From Cricetomys ansorgei (lineage: Eukaryota; Chordata; Mammalia; Rodentia; Nesomyidae), in assembly GCA_026225945.1 (NCBI GenBank), contig JAMJFZ010000770.1:1489501-1553500 (forward strand): 64,000 nt of DNA, in the 5' to 3' direction. Every line of letters starts with the position of its first letter. Position 1 is the first letter of the stretch. Both the position numbers and the translations under genes were made by a program. The notes under the pieces are model-generated. The model was not told the origin of the DNA and ran no database searches. It saw only the letters and a program-made list of their open reading frames with translations. Shown in pieces: positions 1 through 16,924 of the stretch.

Positions 1-2206
<2,206 letters not shown>

Positions 2207-2263
2207 TAAAGTTGGTGGTACTTTGTATTTTTCACAGCTCCTGTGACAGGGTCTGTTTTGGAT
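2207..2263 (-). CDS. Nalcn: Nalcn exon: 57-nt segment just before domain III S1
   Basis: This exon encodes the rest of an alanine codon, then SKTDPVTGAVKNTKYHQL, and leaves TA of a tyrosine codon finished by the next exon. It is the short cytoplasmic stretch leading into domain III S1. The acceptor is a pyrimidine-rich CTCTCTTACAG and the donor GTAAGC (2201-2206). At 57 nt and phase-symmetric it is the smallest exon here and could be skipped in frame. It was too short to stand out as an ORF and was found by looking for the missing peptide between its neighbours. Confidence 0.95.
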
Positions 2264-3109
2264 CTGTAAGAGAGAACAGCATATAAAATTCTTCAACACA
2301 ACCAGAGTGTTAGTAATCACAAGCATCTCTCCATCTGAACTTCTTTATAGTACCTCTATAGAATGACCATTATGAAATACGCTAGCTGTATATCAATCAT
2401 TGTGGAAGGCAGAGAAAATTGGATAAAAGAAAAATTATAAAGATTCTCAAATTCTTGGTTTTGGATTTTAAACTCCATTCAAGGATTTCTGGCATGACTT
2501 ATCACAAAATTAAATCTTGGCTTCTGTTTACAAACCCTAATTAAGATGCACATGTTAGTAGTTTAAGGATGTTCTTCATAATTATCCAGTTAGATATTCC
2601 ATCAATTAAAGAGAGTTCTTCACTCCTCACTTCACTGTGGACCTATGGAAGAATCAATACTGCATCTCATGGAGGCAGATTCCTAAGGCTTAGTTTTAAG
2701 GGACTCCGTGAGTGGTTGTCAGTGAGGCCCCAGCAGTCTTTGTATGTGTGTTCCAAATTACAAGGTCTTCATCAGCTCCTTCAGCTGTGTTGCTGACAAA
2801 AGTAGATTAAACCATACTAAATGAAGTGGAGAATTAGTACTTAGATGTTAACGTGTAGGCAGCCAACAGGGTAATTCAAGATGAAAACCTCACTTGGGCA
2901 CTGATCAACTTCCATCAGGCTTTTTTTAGTTGGCCAAATCTCAGGGAAGTTTTAAAATTATTATTCTCTACTTTAAATGGTAAAATCTTTCTAGATCTTT
3001 CTAGAACAGCAAATGGACAATTGAATGGTGATCAAGAGGGGATTACACTTTAGCTGGTATCCTTAGGTAAAACCCTCAACCTCCACAGTCCTAAATGTTG
3101 GTGGGGAGG

Positions 3110-3860
3110 TACGTTAGTTAGTTACTTCCTTTTTGCTCCTTATTGCTGTGACAAAAGAACTGATCACAGCAATGTAAGACGTGAGGGGTTCAACTCATGC
3201 GGACTGAAGCATGGCGGGGAGGGGGCTCTCAACCTTTCACCTGTCCCTGGATCGGATCTCCCCCTGCTGAACTGCCTAGTCCACCCTTAAAATAGGGAAT
3301 ACTGCTTGACCCTGTTCCATCTTGTTGTGTCATGCTTGAGCAATAACCCTGGGAAGATTGCTCTTTCTTGGGAAGAGGCAGGGGGCGGGAGTAGGAGGAT
3401 GGGGTGCATAGATCTTGGGGAGAGAGGAGATGGTGGGGGGATCTGGGAGTAATGGAGGGTGGAGAGGAAGGGTGTTGGGATGTACTATGTGTGAGAAGAA
3501 AAAATTTAAAAATGTGAAAATTTAAAAAAAAGAAAATGAAATGGAGGGTCTAGTCTAGCTCACAGTTCAAAGATATAGTCTACTATGGAGAGAAAGTCAT
3601 GGTAGCAGGAGCTCAAGGCAGCTCACATTGCACCTGCAGTCAAGAAATCAAGTCAAGAAGTTGAGAATGATGAATGCCAGTACTCTGCTTGCTTTCTCCT
3701 TTTTATTCTGACTGAGACTTAAGCCCACAAAAGGATACCACCCACAGTTAGAGTGATCTTCCTACCCCAATTTACCCAAATAGAAATTGTCTTACAGACA
3801 TGCCCAGAGGTTTGTTTCCATGTTGACTCTAAATCTCACCAATACTAATCATCGAAGGAG
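3110..3860 (+). repeat. Rodent interspersed repeat, split by an insertion
   Basis: The ends (ttattgctgtgacaaaa at the left, gcccagaggtttgtttcc at the right) match the copy at 23325-23690 and, at the right end, the fragment at 11145-11320. The 350 bases between about 3190 and 3535 are absent from the second copy and are a later insertion. I do not assign a family name. Confidence 0.6.
3190..3535 (+). mobile_element. Nested retrotransposon 3' end with A-rich tail
   Basis: A purine-rich, G-rich segment (ggagagaggagatggtgggg and similar) ends in gaagaaaaaatttaaaaatg and an A-rich tail. It interrupts the repeat at 3110-3860. The style is that of a rodent LINE or ERV 3' end. No coding capacity is seen and the exact family is unknown. 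Confidence 0.4.
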
Positions 3861-4019
3861 GGAGTATATGACACCACAGTCTCTAGGTCTCCTTAGTTCT
3901 GTGATGTTGGGACAGTTCATACTGACTTCAAGGAAATGCTGTAATTACAAGCAGAGGTGGTGTAAGCATGGAAGATTGTTTTGTGGTGTAGTTATGGGGG
4001 TCTGAAGCCCAAGGTGGAG

Positions 4020-4310
4020 ATGTCAGTAGTGTGTCCTGAGTCCTGTGGGGTCCGGATACACTCTAGGCCTCTCTCCTTGCAATACAGAGTTTATTTCACT
4101 TTACATGTCTTCACATGAGCTTTTTTTTCAATGTGTTTGTGTCCAAACTCCTTCCTAGAAGGAAGTGAAATACTGGATAAGATGGTTATCTTAAGGATCT
4201 CATTTTAATTTAGCTATCTTTTTAAAGTTCCTGTCCCCAAACATCACCACATTTTGAGATACTGGAAGTTAAGATTTCAACATATGGATTTTTTTTGGTA
4301 GAAACAGTTT
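4020..4310 (+). repeat. Ancient eutherian interspersed repeat, fragment
   Basis: Segments such as tgtgtccaaactccttc, atctcattttaattta and gatttcaacatatgga follow the order of a repeat that is common in human and other eutherian genomes. Other parts of the same element are at 53850-54230 and 62190-62470. I do not assign the family name. Confidence 0.45.
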
Positions 4311-4438
4311 AGAATTCAAAAGATAATGATACTGTATGCTATTAATTATTAACAAAGGACGTCCAAGTACCTGAATGACAAACACATAAGGAAAATTTAG
4401 AAAGTTTTACACTTTCTCCAGATCTCATGTACATAGAG

Positions 4439-4440
<2 letters not shown>

Positions 4441-4483
<43 letters not shown>

Positions 4484-4755
4484 GGAGATGCACTTCTGGG
4501 TTTATGCAGATGGAAGCCAGAGTTCAACTTCAAGAGCCATTCACCTTGTAGTTTGATATAGAACCTTTCACTGGGACCTGCAGCTCACTAATTAGTCTAA
4601 GAATATCGACCAGTAAGTCCCAGGGAGCTGCCTATCTCTATTTCCCTAGTGCTGGTGTTACAAGTGTCTACTCCATCAAGCCCAGTTTTTTACATGATGC
4701 TGGGGTTCGAAGGCCCAGGCTGCTAGTACTTTGTTTCCCTAGCATCATGCCAGGA
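4441..4755 (-). mobile_element. B4/RSINE1-like SINE with (GT)20 microsatellite
   Basis: A pure GT run (4441-4480) precedes a minus-oriented SINE with ggtgttacaagtgtc, a tttttacatgatgctggggttcga segment and a degraded head near 4750. GT/CA tails are typical of this SINE group. The copy is degenerate. Confidence 0.55.
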
Positions 4756-5221
4756 CTTTTAATATCTGTGATATGTACTTAAAGTTATACTAGAAAGTTA
4801 CACAAAAATTTCTTTTATCCATTGGTTCACTACGATAGTTGTCTTAGGTCTCCACAAACGCACCATTCCCAGGGTTACTCAACCAGAGGTTCTTATCCAT
4901 TTCTTCTACAGTGGTGGGGTAGAGAGAGTGACTAGTATGTTTTCTTCTCATAACAATTGGTAATAAAAACACTAGATAACATTTTCTTTCCACTTTGTTC
5001 TAGAATAAAGGTTTTCATCAAAAAGTACATGACTGAAAAAAGCCGTGAAAAACCATGTCATTTGTTTTCCTTCTGTTTAAGGCTTTCAAGGGAACCACAC
5101 TGACATGCACAACTGTCAAAAAAATGTGCTAATACACACGGCTGTTAAATGTTTTGTCGAGGGAACTTCCTACAAATGGTACCCACTGGCAACCTTCGTT
5201 TTCCACCTGATCAGACGCTCA

Positions 5222-7651
<2,430 letters not shown>

Positions 7652-8009
7652 TTATTAACTTTAAAAAAACACCCATGATAAGGCAGAATGCAGCCAATAA
7701 CACATAGGGGAAAATGACCTTTAGGCTCTGTGTCAGAAACACAAAGCAGAAGTTCTACATCCATGAGGAGCCAGAAGATAAACAGAGAGTGCCCCCCCCC
7801 TTCCTTCAAGTCCCCAATACAAAACCACCATAAGCTTTCTATAAGGATTCTATCAGCAGCAAGGCCAGTCATGATGTTGATTTCAAACTTAAATATGGAG
7901 GTTTCTATGAGTCCTCAGGGAAGTTCTTTTTCTTTCTTTCTCCAGCTGGGGTCTTGGAGAGTAGCGCCCTGGGATGCAGCTGCAAATTAAGTTTGAATGC
8001 ACTTGGTGC

Positions 8010-8345
8010 TGCCTCTATGTGCAATAGGTGTAGGCCATCCACTGGAGCATGGGTAGCTACTTTTGGGTCCACATCTCTGAACAAAGTTTACTGTCCTCCC
8101 AGCAGCTAGCAATTGCCAATACCTTCTCAGCTAGGGACTTCATGAGGCCCTTCCCCATCCATGCTGGGATTGTGGTTGGCTTGCTGCTATGTAGGTCTTG
8201 TGATGCATTTCCAGCTGCTGTGAGCTCATATGTGCAATGGCCTTGTCATGTACTAAAAATACCATCTGCTGAAGATGTCCACTATTTCCAGCTCTTAAAT
8301 TTGTCTGCCCTCTCTTCCTCAATGCTTCCTGAGACTTTAGGGGAA
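8010..8345. mobile_element. L1 (Lx-type) 3' UTR remnant
   Basis: Segments such as ctcccagcagctagcaattg, ccatgctgggattgtggttg, gtgagctcatatgtgcaa and cagctcttaaatttgtctgc follow the order of the 3' UTR of old rodent L1 (Lx-type) elements. A B4-like SINE is attached directly downstream, and together they form a spurious 193-codon ORF. Orientation is not certain. Confidence 0.55.
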
Positions 8346-8350
8346 TTTGA

Positions 8351-8620
8351 CTGGGCTGGGCAGGTGGCTCAGTGGTTAAAGCGATTGCTATGCAACCATG
8401 AAGATGGGAATTCAGACCCAAAGGACTCACATAAATGCCAGCCAGACAGGGATGGCAGCCCAATTCCAACTCTAGGTCTCAGAAGTAGAGATATGGGATC
8501 TCTTGTATGCATGTACACACATATGTACATGCATGTGAACACACATGTTCAACCATATACTCCTAACCTCATCGTACATACACACAACCACACACATATA
8601 ATACAACACTTTGGATACAG
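8351..8620 (+). mobile_element. B4/RSINE1-like SINE
   Basis: The head gggctgggcaggtggctcag plus a tail rich in ACACAT repeats is typical of rodent tRNA-derived SINEs with CA tails. It is in plus orientation, opposite to Nalcn transcription. Confidence 0.6.
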
Positions 8621-8867
8621 AGGAAGATAATCAGTATATATATCCTTGAAAATAAGTCTCACAAATCCAATAATATAAATGGATTACCAGAGAGAAGACC
8701 CAGGAATCCCTGCTGTTATTTTACTAAGGAGTAGGGACCATTCTGGGGATATACCCAAGTTGGCATTTTTACTACAAAAGAGATCTGTGGAATGGGAGAG
8801 AAACTCTACTCCTTTCTAGAACTATAAGACACTGCAGAAGGAGATGTCTTTCTGTTGCTTGTAACCA

Positions 8868-9180
8868 TCTATGGGACCATTTAGGCAGGGTGGGGGTAGA
8901 GTTGGAGAGGAACCAGGACACACAGGCTCCTGGAGTCAGGTAAGTAGCAAAGGGCAGACTCAGTTTATTACAGGGTGTGGGGTGGTGTCTCTTATACCCT
9001 CCACCCGGCCCAGTGTCCCATTGGCTGCCAGACTGCAGCTGCTGCTCCCTGGGCGTGTCCAGGTAGGTCTGTCTCTGGATATGTCCACACAGGTTTCAGG
9101 CCTTATAATGCTCAGTGGCAAGTCCAGTTTTCTCCTACATCTTTCTAAGCTCAGCTCAGCTAACAAAAGTTAAGCAAAGT
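8868..9180 (-). mobile_element. Candidate solo LTR (retroviral promoter layout)
   Basis: Read on the minus strand this GC-richer patch has, in order, CCAAT (9020-9024), a TATAAG box (8991-8996) and an AATAAA signal (8964-8969), with about 25 bases from CCAAT to TATA and 22 from TATA to AATAAA. That compact order is typical of ERV LTRs. No gag, pol or env reading frame is next to it and I could not find TG...CA ends with a target duplication, so the boundaries and the call are tentative. Confidence 0.35.
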
Positions 9181-11102
9181 CTCTAATATTTAGGGTGGTT
9201 TTTGGAAACTATGCTGCAAAACATAAAGTCATTTTGAAAAGGGCTATTTGGAGTACTGCTATTCTCCTTTAGATGTCTGGACCCCCAACAATCTGTGCAA
9301 CCCACCAGGATTTAACCTTCAGCTACTACCATGTAACTTCTACTCTTTTATCACAACGGCCATCCCCTAAGTCTCTGAGACCTATGGGTCTTAAATACAA
9401 AACACATCCAACTAAGTTAGAACATGTCTGTTTGAATGTGAGGGCCTTCTGATAATGGAAACATAAGCATGCAGTACTCCCAGACTTAGTTTTGCAAGGA
9501 CTGTGGGTTATGTGTCCAATAGCCGAGGCTGAACATGGCTAGACAGACCTCCTGGGAAGGGTGTTACCCTGTGCCCGTTGACTCCAGGCCTTGGTAGCCT
9601 CTGCGAAGCTGTCAGTGTCCTTCCTTACTGAACAAAGCAGCCAAGTCCCCACTGAGTCCATGGTGCCCCTTCAGTGGGGCTCCCTTTTCTCTCTTCCTCA
9701 CCAATACGGCTGAAGGGGTGAGGAAAAAGTCACTCCCTTACTTCCTTTTTGTCTGTTGACTCATTTCTTTTGCACAGAATCTAAAAAATTCATAAGACTG
9801 TATCAGAAGAGGCTGGAGTTTCATCACACATGAGAATTATGGACTCTGGATGATTCACTGAGAATGGGGTAGGGGTCGTGGAGTTGGTTTTCAGTTCCAT
9901 CTTGCAGTCAGAAAACTTTTGCTCAAATGGGTTAGAGTAGCCAAACACTTGCTTTAATTTCCTTTCATAAATTTCCACCTATGTTCACACCAGTATTTAC
10001 TAAGCAAGAATTAAATGATCAGTAACTATGTGTTTCTCATTAACAAGTAGCTTAACTTACAACACACAATGTCAGAGATCCTTAGGAGCCCAGTACAGAC
10101 CCACTGGCTTCTGATTCTTCAGTGGCAAGTTTCCATCTGAGACTTCCTGTTCCCTGAGCAGAGGTCCCTGCTCACCTCCCTGACTCCAAGGATCTGAGAA
10201 CAATGAAGCCAGGCTCACAGGACTCATCTTTGATCCCTGGTATTGAGAGGTCACCTTCAGCACTTCAGTGTCTATGTATTGCTGCTCCCATCTCTCGTTT
10301 GGTTGGTCTTCCTAACTGTGCCCTCTCTACACCTGGGTAAAATCAAAATTAACCCCTCTCCATTCCCATCATCATTCTCTTGTTGAGCCGATTGTTTGAC
10401 TAAACGCTCTGACATCATATTCCTTTCATTGGACATGCGTATGGCATTTGAACAAAGAAACTACAGGTAAAAGCCAGACCTTCTTAGCTGAAAACCAAGA
10501 GCTAATATTCTTTTAGCAAACTGCAAAATTTACATTTGAGTAAAGGTACTGGCTGGAGCAGATTACAGGAAGGGTGTTTGAAGGTTTCTGAAGGAATTGT
10601 CCATCTATCCTCAAGTATAATGGCAGGATTCTATTAAAACTAAAAAGTAAAGCTCTCTTCAAGGCATGCTCTTCTTTGGATTACAAAGTCTATTTACCTT
10701 TCAACCTGTCTCATAGGAAACAGGTAAGGACACAGATGAAATGATTTCTTTTTAGATACATTAGTTCATCTAAAACATGTGGAAACCTCTAATTCCATTA
10801 TACAATAAAAACAGAAGCCATACTAATGGATGGAAGAAGACCCACAGATGGGAGGAGATTGAAATGTGGATGGAAAAGAAAATGTGAAGAACAATATTTT
10901 TTCCTGAGACCACTTGAATAAAGAAACAGGCTGAAGCATGCCACATTAGTATGTTTCTTTATACATCAAACTCACACTTAAGCTGTGCCACATTTGTTGG
11001 TCATGTGAAAGGTCTTGCTATTTTAGAAGGCAGTAATAATGGGAGAAAAGTGGTTCTATCAATTAGACTTGGAGTGATAAAGGATGTTGCTCTACTCACC
11101 TT

Positions 11103-11105
<3 letters not shown>

Positions 11106-11144
<39 letters not shown>
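11106..11144. repeat. T39 homopolymer
   Basis: 39 consecutive T on the plus strand (A39 in the Nalcn sense strand), the longest homopolymer in the window. It lies directly left of a truncated repeat copy (11145-11320). Confidence 0.95.
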
Positions 11145-11146
<2 letters not shown>

Positions 11147-11320
11147 TTTAGGTCTCTGGCCCAAGATGAGTACCACTCACTTTCAGGGTGGGTCTTCCCA
11201 CCTTTGTTAATGCTCTCTAGAATTGCCCTCAAAGACAAAGACAAAGAAGGTTTGTCTTCTAGGTGATTCCAAGTCTCATCAAATTGGCACTCAATCAAGA
11301 TACCCCATCACCCAGTGACT
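11145..11320 (+). repeat. Truncated copy of the 3110/23325 rodent repeat
   Basis: The segments cagggtgggtcttcccacct and gaaggtttgtcttctaggtg, followed by a gattccaagtctcatcaaat end, align with the right-hand ends of the copies at 3110-3860 and 23325-23690. Only the 3' part remains, starting right after the T39 tract. Confidence 0.45.
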
Positions 11321-11639
11321 CTGGAGGAATCTTAATTTATCTAACAGCTTGTGAAGATCTGACTCCTATATGTAATCATGTGAATGACCTAAGAAGACAA
11401 TGCTCCATCAGTCCAAGTGCATGCAGGTTTGTCGGAGGTCCAAGGCTAGGGAGTAAGCTATGCTACGCCCATACTTCTCACCGAAAGTATGACATAAAAT
11501 ATACTGTTCAAATTGCCAAGTCTGGAGTTGTTATGCAACAAACAGGTATCTAACACAGTTATTCCCACAGCCATACAAACCTTAAAAACCATTCAACTTC
11601 CTATTGTTCTTCAGAAAAAGATGAACTCAGAATCTCAAT

Positions 11640-11872
11640 GTGCCTTTTAAAGCCCTACTACTGCCCCCCCTCACTCGATTGTACCCTTTCTGACCTCTTC
11701 TTTTACCAGAAGAGACTTCATTCTCTCATGCTTTCTCTCTGGTCCTTCAGCTCTACACATAGACCATGCTCTCAAAGCTTCAAGAGAGTAAGCAAGGTTG
11801 TATTTAAAGTTGTTGAGAATTATTTTTCAGCCCTTGAACAAAGAAGGTGCTCCATAAATAGTTGTTGATTGA
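11640..11872 (+). mobile_element. Possible L2 LINE 3' end
   Basis: The right end (aaggtgctccataaatagttgttgattgaa) and the pyrimidine-rich left part resemble the 3' end of ancient L2/MIR elements. It is very diverged. Confidence 0.35.
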
Positions 11873-14656
11873 ACCTTGAAAAGCTGCAAAGATCAAATAT
11901 TTTAATTTGTTTGACACATTCATGCTTGTGAAGTATGAAAGTCATAACAAATAAAATAGAATGCTTTTATGGGCACTTTTAATGAAATTATAGTCTTAAC
12001 TTTTTTTCCAAGTTGGAATACTGCATCAATTAAGATGAATAGGATGCACACCTAGAGTAGATAAGACATGGAGACAGTAATGAGAAAAAGAACACCTCAG
12101 AAGTAGAAAATTTATTTTTATTCATGTTATCTGTGAAAACTGGTAAAGGAGCATAGAAGTGGATATGGAATCAAGACTCTAAGAGCTGAACTAATTTCTC
12201 TCAACTAGAGAATGGATCCATCACTTGGAACTGAATCATCTTACAGGAATCTGTTAGCAGCTGAAGTAGTGATAGACTCAGGAATGCAGGATGTTTAGCC
12301 CAACCTGACAAATGGATGCACATGGATTTCTAGATGAGGGGTGGATGTCCTTAAATGGCAAGCTATAATTTGCCAGTTTACATTTTCAACAGTCTTTGTG
12401 TGTGTTTAGATCTCACTGAAGAATACAAGGAGAATAATCTCAGGAAGAAAAAAAATGCCTATTTACTTGCTACTCAGAGAAAAAGAAGAGCTGATCATAT
12501 CCAGAAAGCTCTGTCGTCTTCAGGCAAAGTCTGCTTCTTTGAGGAAACACCAGACAGAGTGGAGGTGCCAAGGTCGTCAGTATCTTCCTTGCATTTTAGC
12601 TAATGCAAAGTCCATCTAGTGGGTTAATATTAAAAACAACAACAGCAACAACAAAAAGCCTAAATGTGCCTGCTTGGCTTCTGGAAGTGAAAGGCACAAG
12701 GCTCTGAGTGTCTAGTGAAAAATAATGAAGTCTTTTGTCTTGTGTAAGTAAGGAGACCCTCCATTATGCAGGCATATGTAATCTCTTTATTCCTGTTCCC
12801 TGGAGGAGAATTGCAGAGAGGCATTTTCCTTTTCCCAGTTGGGGTTAATGTTATGCCCTCTCTACCTTTGAAAGTAAAACAAGACGAGGACCCCTGATGA
12901 TGACTCAAATGTGGGAATATTCCTCAGCAAACACACATTCCCAGTTGCAAAAATATTACCCCTGGTTTCTTGCCAAGCCTTTGAAAAAAACATATGAAAG
13001 ATTGATTCTTCCCCCCATCCCTGAATTGCCTTTGTGGTGTGGAATTTCAATTGCCCCTTATATGACAGCCACATATATAATCTTTTCTAGGGGCTGGGAG
13101 CAGAGAATCGTGTCTTAAGAAATTGTCTCTATTTTTCTTGACATTCCTCCATCAAAAATATTTTTAAATTGGCCCAAAGATGATGGGTATAAGAGTGATC
13201 TTTAGAGTTTTATTGGCCTTTAAACACCACTCGTTGTTTATAGACACAGTAGCAGGGGGTCCTCTGTTCCTTTCTTTGTTTCCATGTCTTCTTTCTTAAT
13301 GTTCCAGAACAAGGGTGTGGGAAAAGCTCGCACATTCTGTAATGAAAGAGAGGCCTAGGAGTCTTCATATTATTTTCACTCATTACAGAAAAGTTGGATT
13401 ATATGAGACCATCTGTAGTAAATGTAATTACCACCTGAAGGAATCTCAACTTTGCAGAACATTGAAGTTGAGGGGTTTTACTCAAATTCTGAGCTCCACA
13501 AAGTAATATACTTTAAAGTAATATCAGATGTTGGTTAATGTGATGTAACTACATTATCAGACGATGGGAAAACAGTCCTCCAGTGCTAATTATGTAAAAT
13601 AGTGAGTGGATAAGAGAGCAAGAGAAGAGAAAATGGGTATTTCCTGGAAATGACTCCTACCTGACATTGAGGTGAGATTGTGATCGTTGAAGTTGGAGAC
13701 AACAGCAGATGGTAATAGGTGAGCCCCTGGTGATGAGCTCTTGCTGAGATGAGGAAAAAGCTGCATTTTTATTGAAGTGAATACCCCACTCTTTAATTCA
13801 TCCCAGCCCTGGGTGGAAGGAGATTGTTCTTTAATAGCAGCAGCAGGGTGAGTCTTCCCATTTCTGCCTTATTCACAAAATGTTGTTACAGATAGATACA
13901 TAAATACATAGGTGACCCATGCTTCATTGTAGATTGAACATTGGAGGTCTCTATTTGTTTCCTCCCTTTGGAGCTTGGAGAACCCCATACAAAAGAGGAG
14001 GGGAAAGACTGTAAAAAGTTAGAGGGGATGGAGGTTACAGCCTATTGAATCAACCAAGTGTGGCTCAAATGGGCTCACAGAGACTGAAACAGCAAGCACA
14101 GAGCCTGCATGGGTCTGCACCAGGTCCTCTGTGTATATGTCAGGGCTGTTAGCTTTATGCTTTTGTGGAACGCCTAACATTGGGAGTGGGAATGTCTCAG
14201 ACTCTTTTGCCTGCTCTTGGAACCCTTTTCTTCCTACTGTGTTGCTTTGTCCCGCCTTGATAAGGGTTTTTGCCTTGTCCTATTGTATCTTGTGTCCTGT
14301 TTGACTGATATCTCTTGGAGGCCTGCTCCATTTCTGAAGGGAAATGGAGGCAGGGTGGATTTGGGGAAGAGGAGATTTGGGGGAGGGGAAACTGTGGTTG
14401 AGAAGTATTCAATGAGAGAAGAATCTATTTTCATTAAAAAAGAAATCTTTGATGTCTTTATCTTAAAAATATGCCATAAACAAACAAACAAACAAACATC
14501 AACTCAAGGGGAAATTCATATGTTTGGTGAACCTATTAAAGTCCAGCAAATAAAATTTATAAACCTCAAACTGTTCATTGGAGTTCAAATTTTGCAACCC
14601 CACTGCAGATTCAGAAACATATATATTATAATGTAATGATGTAATTTATTTTTTGG

Positions 14657-14940
14657 CGTGTGTGTGTGTGTGTGTGTGTTGCATGTATGTAAGTATGCTG
14701 GTGATTTCCTCAATCATTGTCTACCTCACTGCTTGAGACAAGGTCTCTCACTGAATCGAAGATTCTCGTTTGGGCTAGGCTACTTGGCCAGTTAGCTCTT
14801 GGGATACATCTATCTCTGCCCCTCCAACATTTGGGTTATAAGCATGGTCAGCCTGGATCATTATAAGGATGCTGAGGATTTGAACTTATGTCCTCTTCTT
14901 TCAAGCAAGAACTTTTACTCACTGAGCCTGCACCCTGAAC
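14657..14940 (-). mobile_element. B4/RSINE1-like SINE with TG tail
   Basis: A TG run (14657-14679) is followed by caaggtctctcactgaatc, gggctaggctacttggccag, ttgggttataagcatgg and ttactcactgagcctgc. This is the usual order of a minus-strand RSINE1/B4A. Confidence 0.65.
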
Positions 14941-15319
14941 TTTTTATAATTTAATAAAAATAAAAAAAGGAAAGTGTTATATAACCTGTATAGACCAATT
15001 TTTCCATAGATATGAATTTTAATTTTCTATATTATTACTTCATACTTCAGAGATAAAACAGTTAAAATAAGATCCTGTTAAATAACCTCGCATATCCGTA
15101 CTCTACCTTCCGCATGACTTTGCATGGTTGAAGTCATCCTGTAGGAATCATTCAGCCTTTTCAGACCAATTTATTTCACAATTAGTACACAATTATGTTT
15201 CCTCCATGTCTTGAAAAGGCTTTGCAATTTTAGAAGTGAATAATATTCTATTGCTGGAATATACCACCATTTATTTATTTTATCTTAAATTTTGTTTTAC
15301 TTTATCTACTATTATTATC

Positions 15320-15497
15320 ACGTGTGGGTGTGTGCATAGTGTTTTGTTTTTGTTTGTGCCAGCACCACAGTGAATGTGTGGAAGTTAGAGGATAGCCTTC
15401 ATGAGTTGGCTCACTCCTACTCAGGTTCTGGGGCTCAAAACCCATGCAGGTTTGCACAGCCAGGGCTTTTGTCCATTGAGCCAGCTCTCTGATCAGG
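15320..15497 (-). mobile_element. B4-like SINE
   Basis: Minus-oriented SINE remnant. Markers are gtgtgggtgtgtgcatag, atgtgtggaagttagaggat, tcaggttctggggctcaaa and the head complement cattgagccagctctctgat. Confidence 0.55.
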
Positions 15498-16650
15498 TCT
15501 TATTTATCCATTCACATGTGGATGAAAATCTTGGTTGCTTCCAAGTTTGAGAGTTATGAATAAAGCTGCCTTAAATGTTTGTGGTTACTATAGATATTTA
15601 TGTCAGTGTGTGTCTGTACATCTATGAGGAAAGTAAAACTACCAGTAGCAAGATTTAATCACAGTGACCTTAACCAACAACACTCTTTAATCTCTTGGTT
15701 TCAGCATTGCTACAGTCATATTTGGACTTGGCCCAAAATACTTACACATCAGATATTAACTCGAAAGAAAAGTACAGTGTTTGGTGATCACAGGTAAGAT
15801 ACTATCTAATAAAATATCTCTAGAATACATTCTTTTAATTCAACCTTCATTAATCTCCCCTTCTATAAGGAGGATTTGTTCCTGGAGACCTAGTAGATTC
15901 CTGATATACAAAACTCCATAGAGAGTCTGTTTTTTCTACATGCTAGGGGTGCTGTGTTACCAGAATCCCAAATTTAACTTGTTTCTGTGTTTTTGCCTTG
16001 GGTGGCTCCTTTGTATCATGACCCTTATGGTTTGGGGCTAATAATAAATATGATAAGCACAATGATACTGAGACAGTCAGTCTGATAACCAGCAGAGATA
16101 TCTACGAAGCGACTGATAGGTACGTGGCACATATAGCATGGGCATACCAGATAAAGAGAACGCTCATGCCCTGGGCAGGATGGAGCAGCACAGCAAGAGA
16201 GTCTATCATGTTACTCAACAACAGAGGGGTTAAAAGAATTTATAATTTTAAAACAGCTTATTTCTGGAGTTTTCTACTTTATTTTTGACTATAGTGACTC
16301 GTACTCCAAGTGAAAACCGTGTGACTGTGGAAGGAAAAGCTACTTACATTTTACTACTTTGAAATCTTTGTTATTTTTGTTTTATACAAATACACATACA
16401 TACTTCACATTTTATTCTTTTATTTTATAGTTTCTGAATAAAATCAATTTGCATCTATGCCCTCTTTATCCACAAATAGTGCCTTATAATTAGTCTGTAA
16501 GACTAGTGTCAAGAAATGTTGTGGCAAACCCAGAAGTAGGCATTCTTTTTTTGAAATAATGCTTTTATTAATAATTTGAGTTTTATACAATTATCTGGTT
16601 AGCATCCTCTTCCCATTCCTTCCTGTTCTATTCTCCCACCCCTGTGCCCT

Positions 16651-16662
16651 GAAAGATAGAAA

Positions 16663-16720
<58 letters not shown>

Positions 16721-16770
16721 AAAAAAGAAAGAAAGGAAGAAAAAAAGAAAGAAAGGAAGAAAGAAAGAAA
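16651..16770. repeat. (GAAA)n purine tract
   Basis: Nearly pure GAAA/GGAA purine repeat of 120 bases (CTTT/TTTC in the Nalcn sense strand). It forms the left edge of the composite block. Confidence 0.95.
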
Positions 16771-16924
16771 ATCAAGTTCAGCTAGTGTGGTAGGAACATG
16801 GATCATGGGCATCACCAAAGTTCCTAGAGGCAGCAGGCTGCTCTGATGATGGACATTTTCTTGGCCCATACTAGCCCAAGACCAAGCATGAAGAAGTTCC
16901 ATCTGAAGTTGGGCCTCACTGCCC

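Noticed and set aside
8049..8630. 193-codon plus-strand ORF, the longest uninterrupted frame in the window
   Set aside because: It runs across an L1 3' UTR remnant and a SINE, and its codons match no protein family.
9669..9720. Inverted repeat ccccttcag...ctgaagggg
   Set aside because: Nine-base arms with a 30-base loop are expected by chance in 64 kb and there is no terminator-like context in a mammalian intron.
12355..12603. 82-codon plus-strand ORF with a lysine- and arginine-rich middle
   Set aside because: Composition follows the local A-rich sequence; no family match and no supporting signals.
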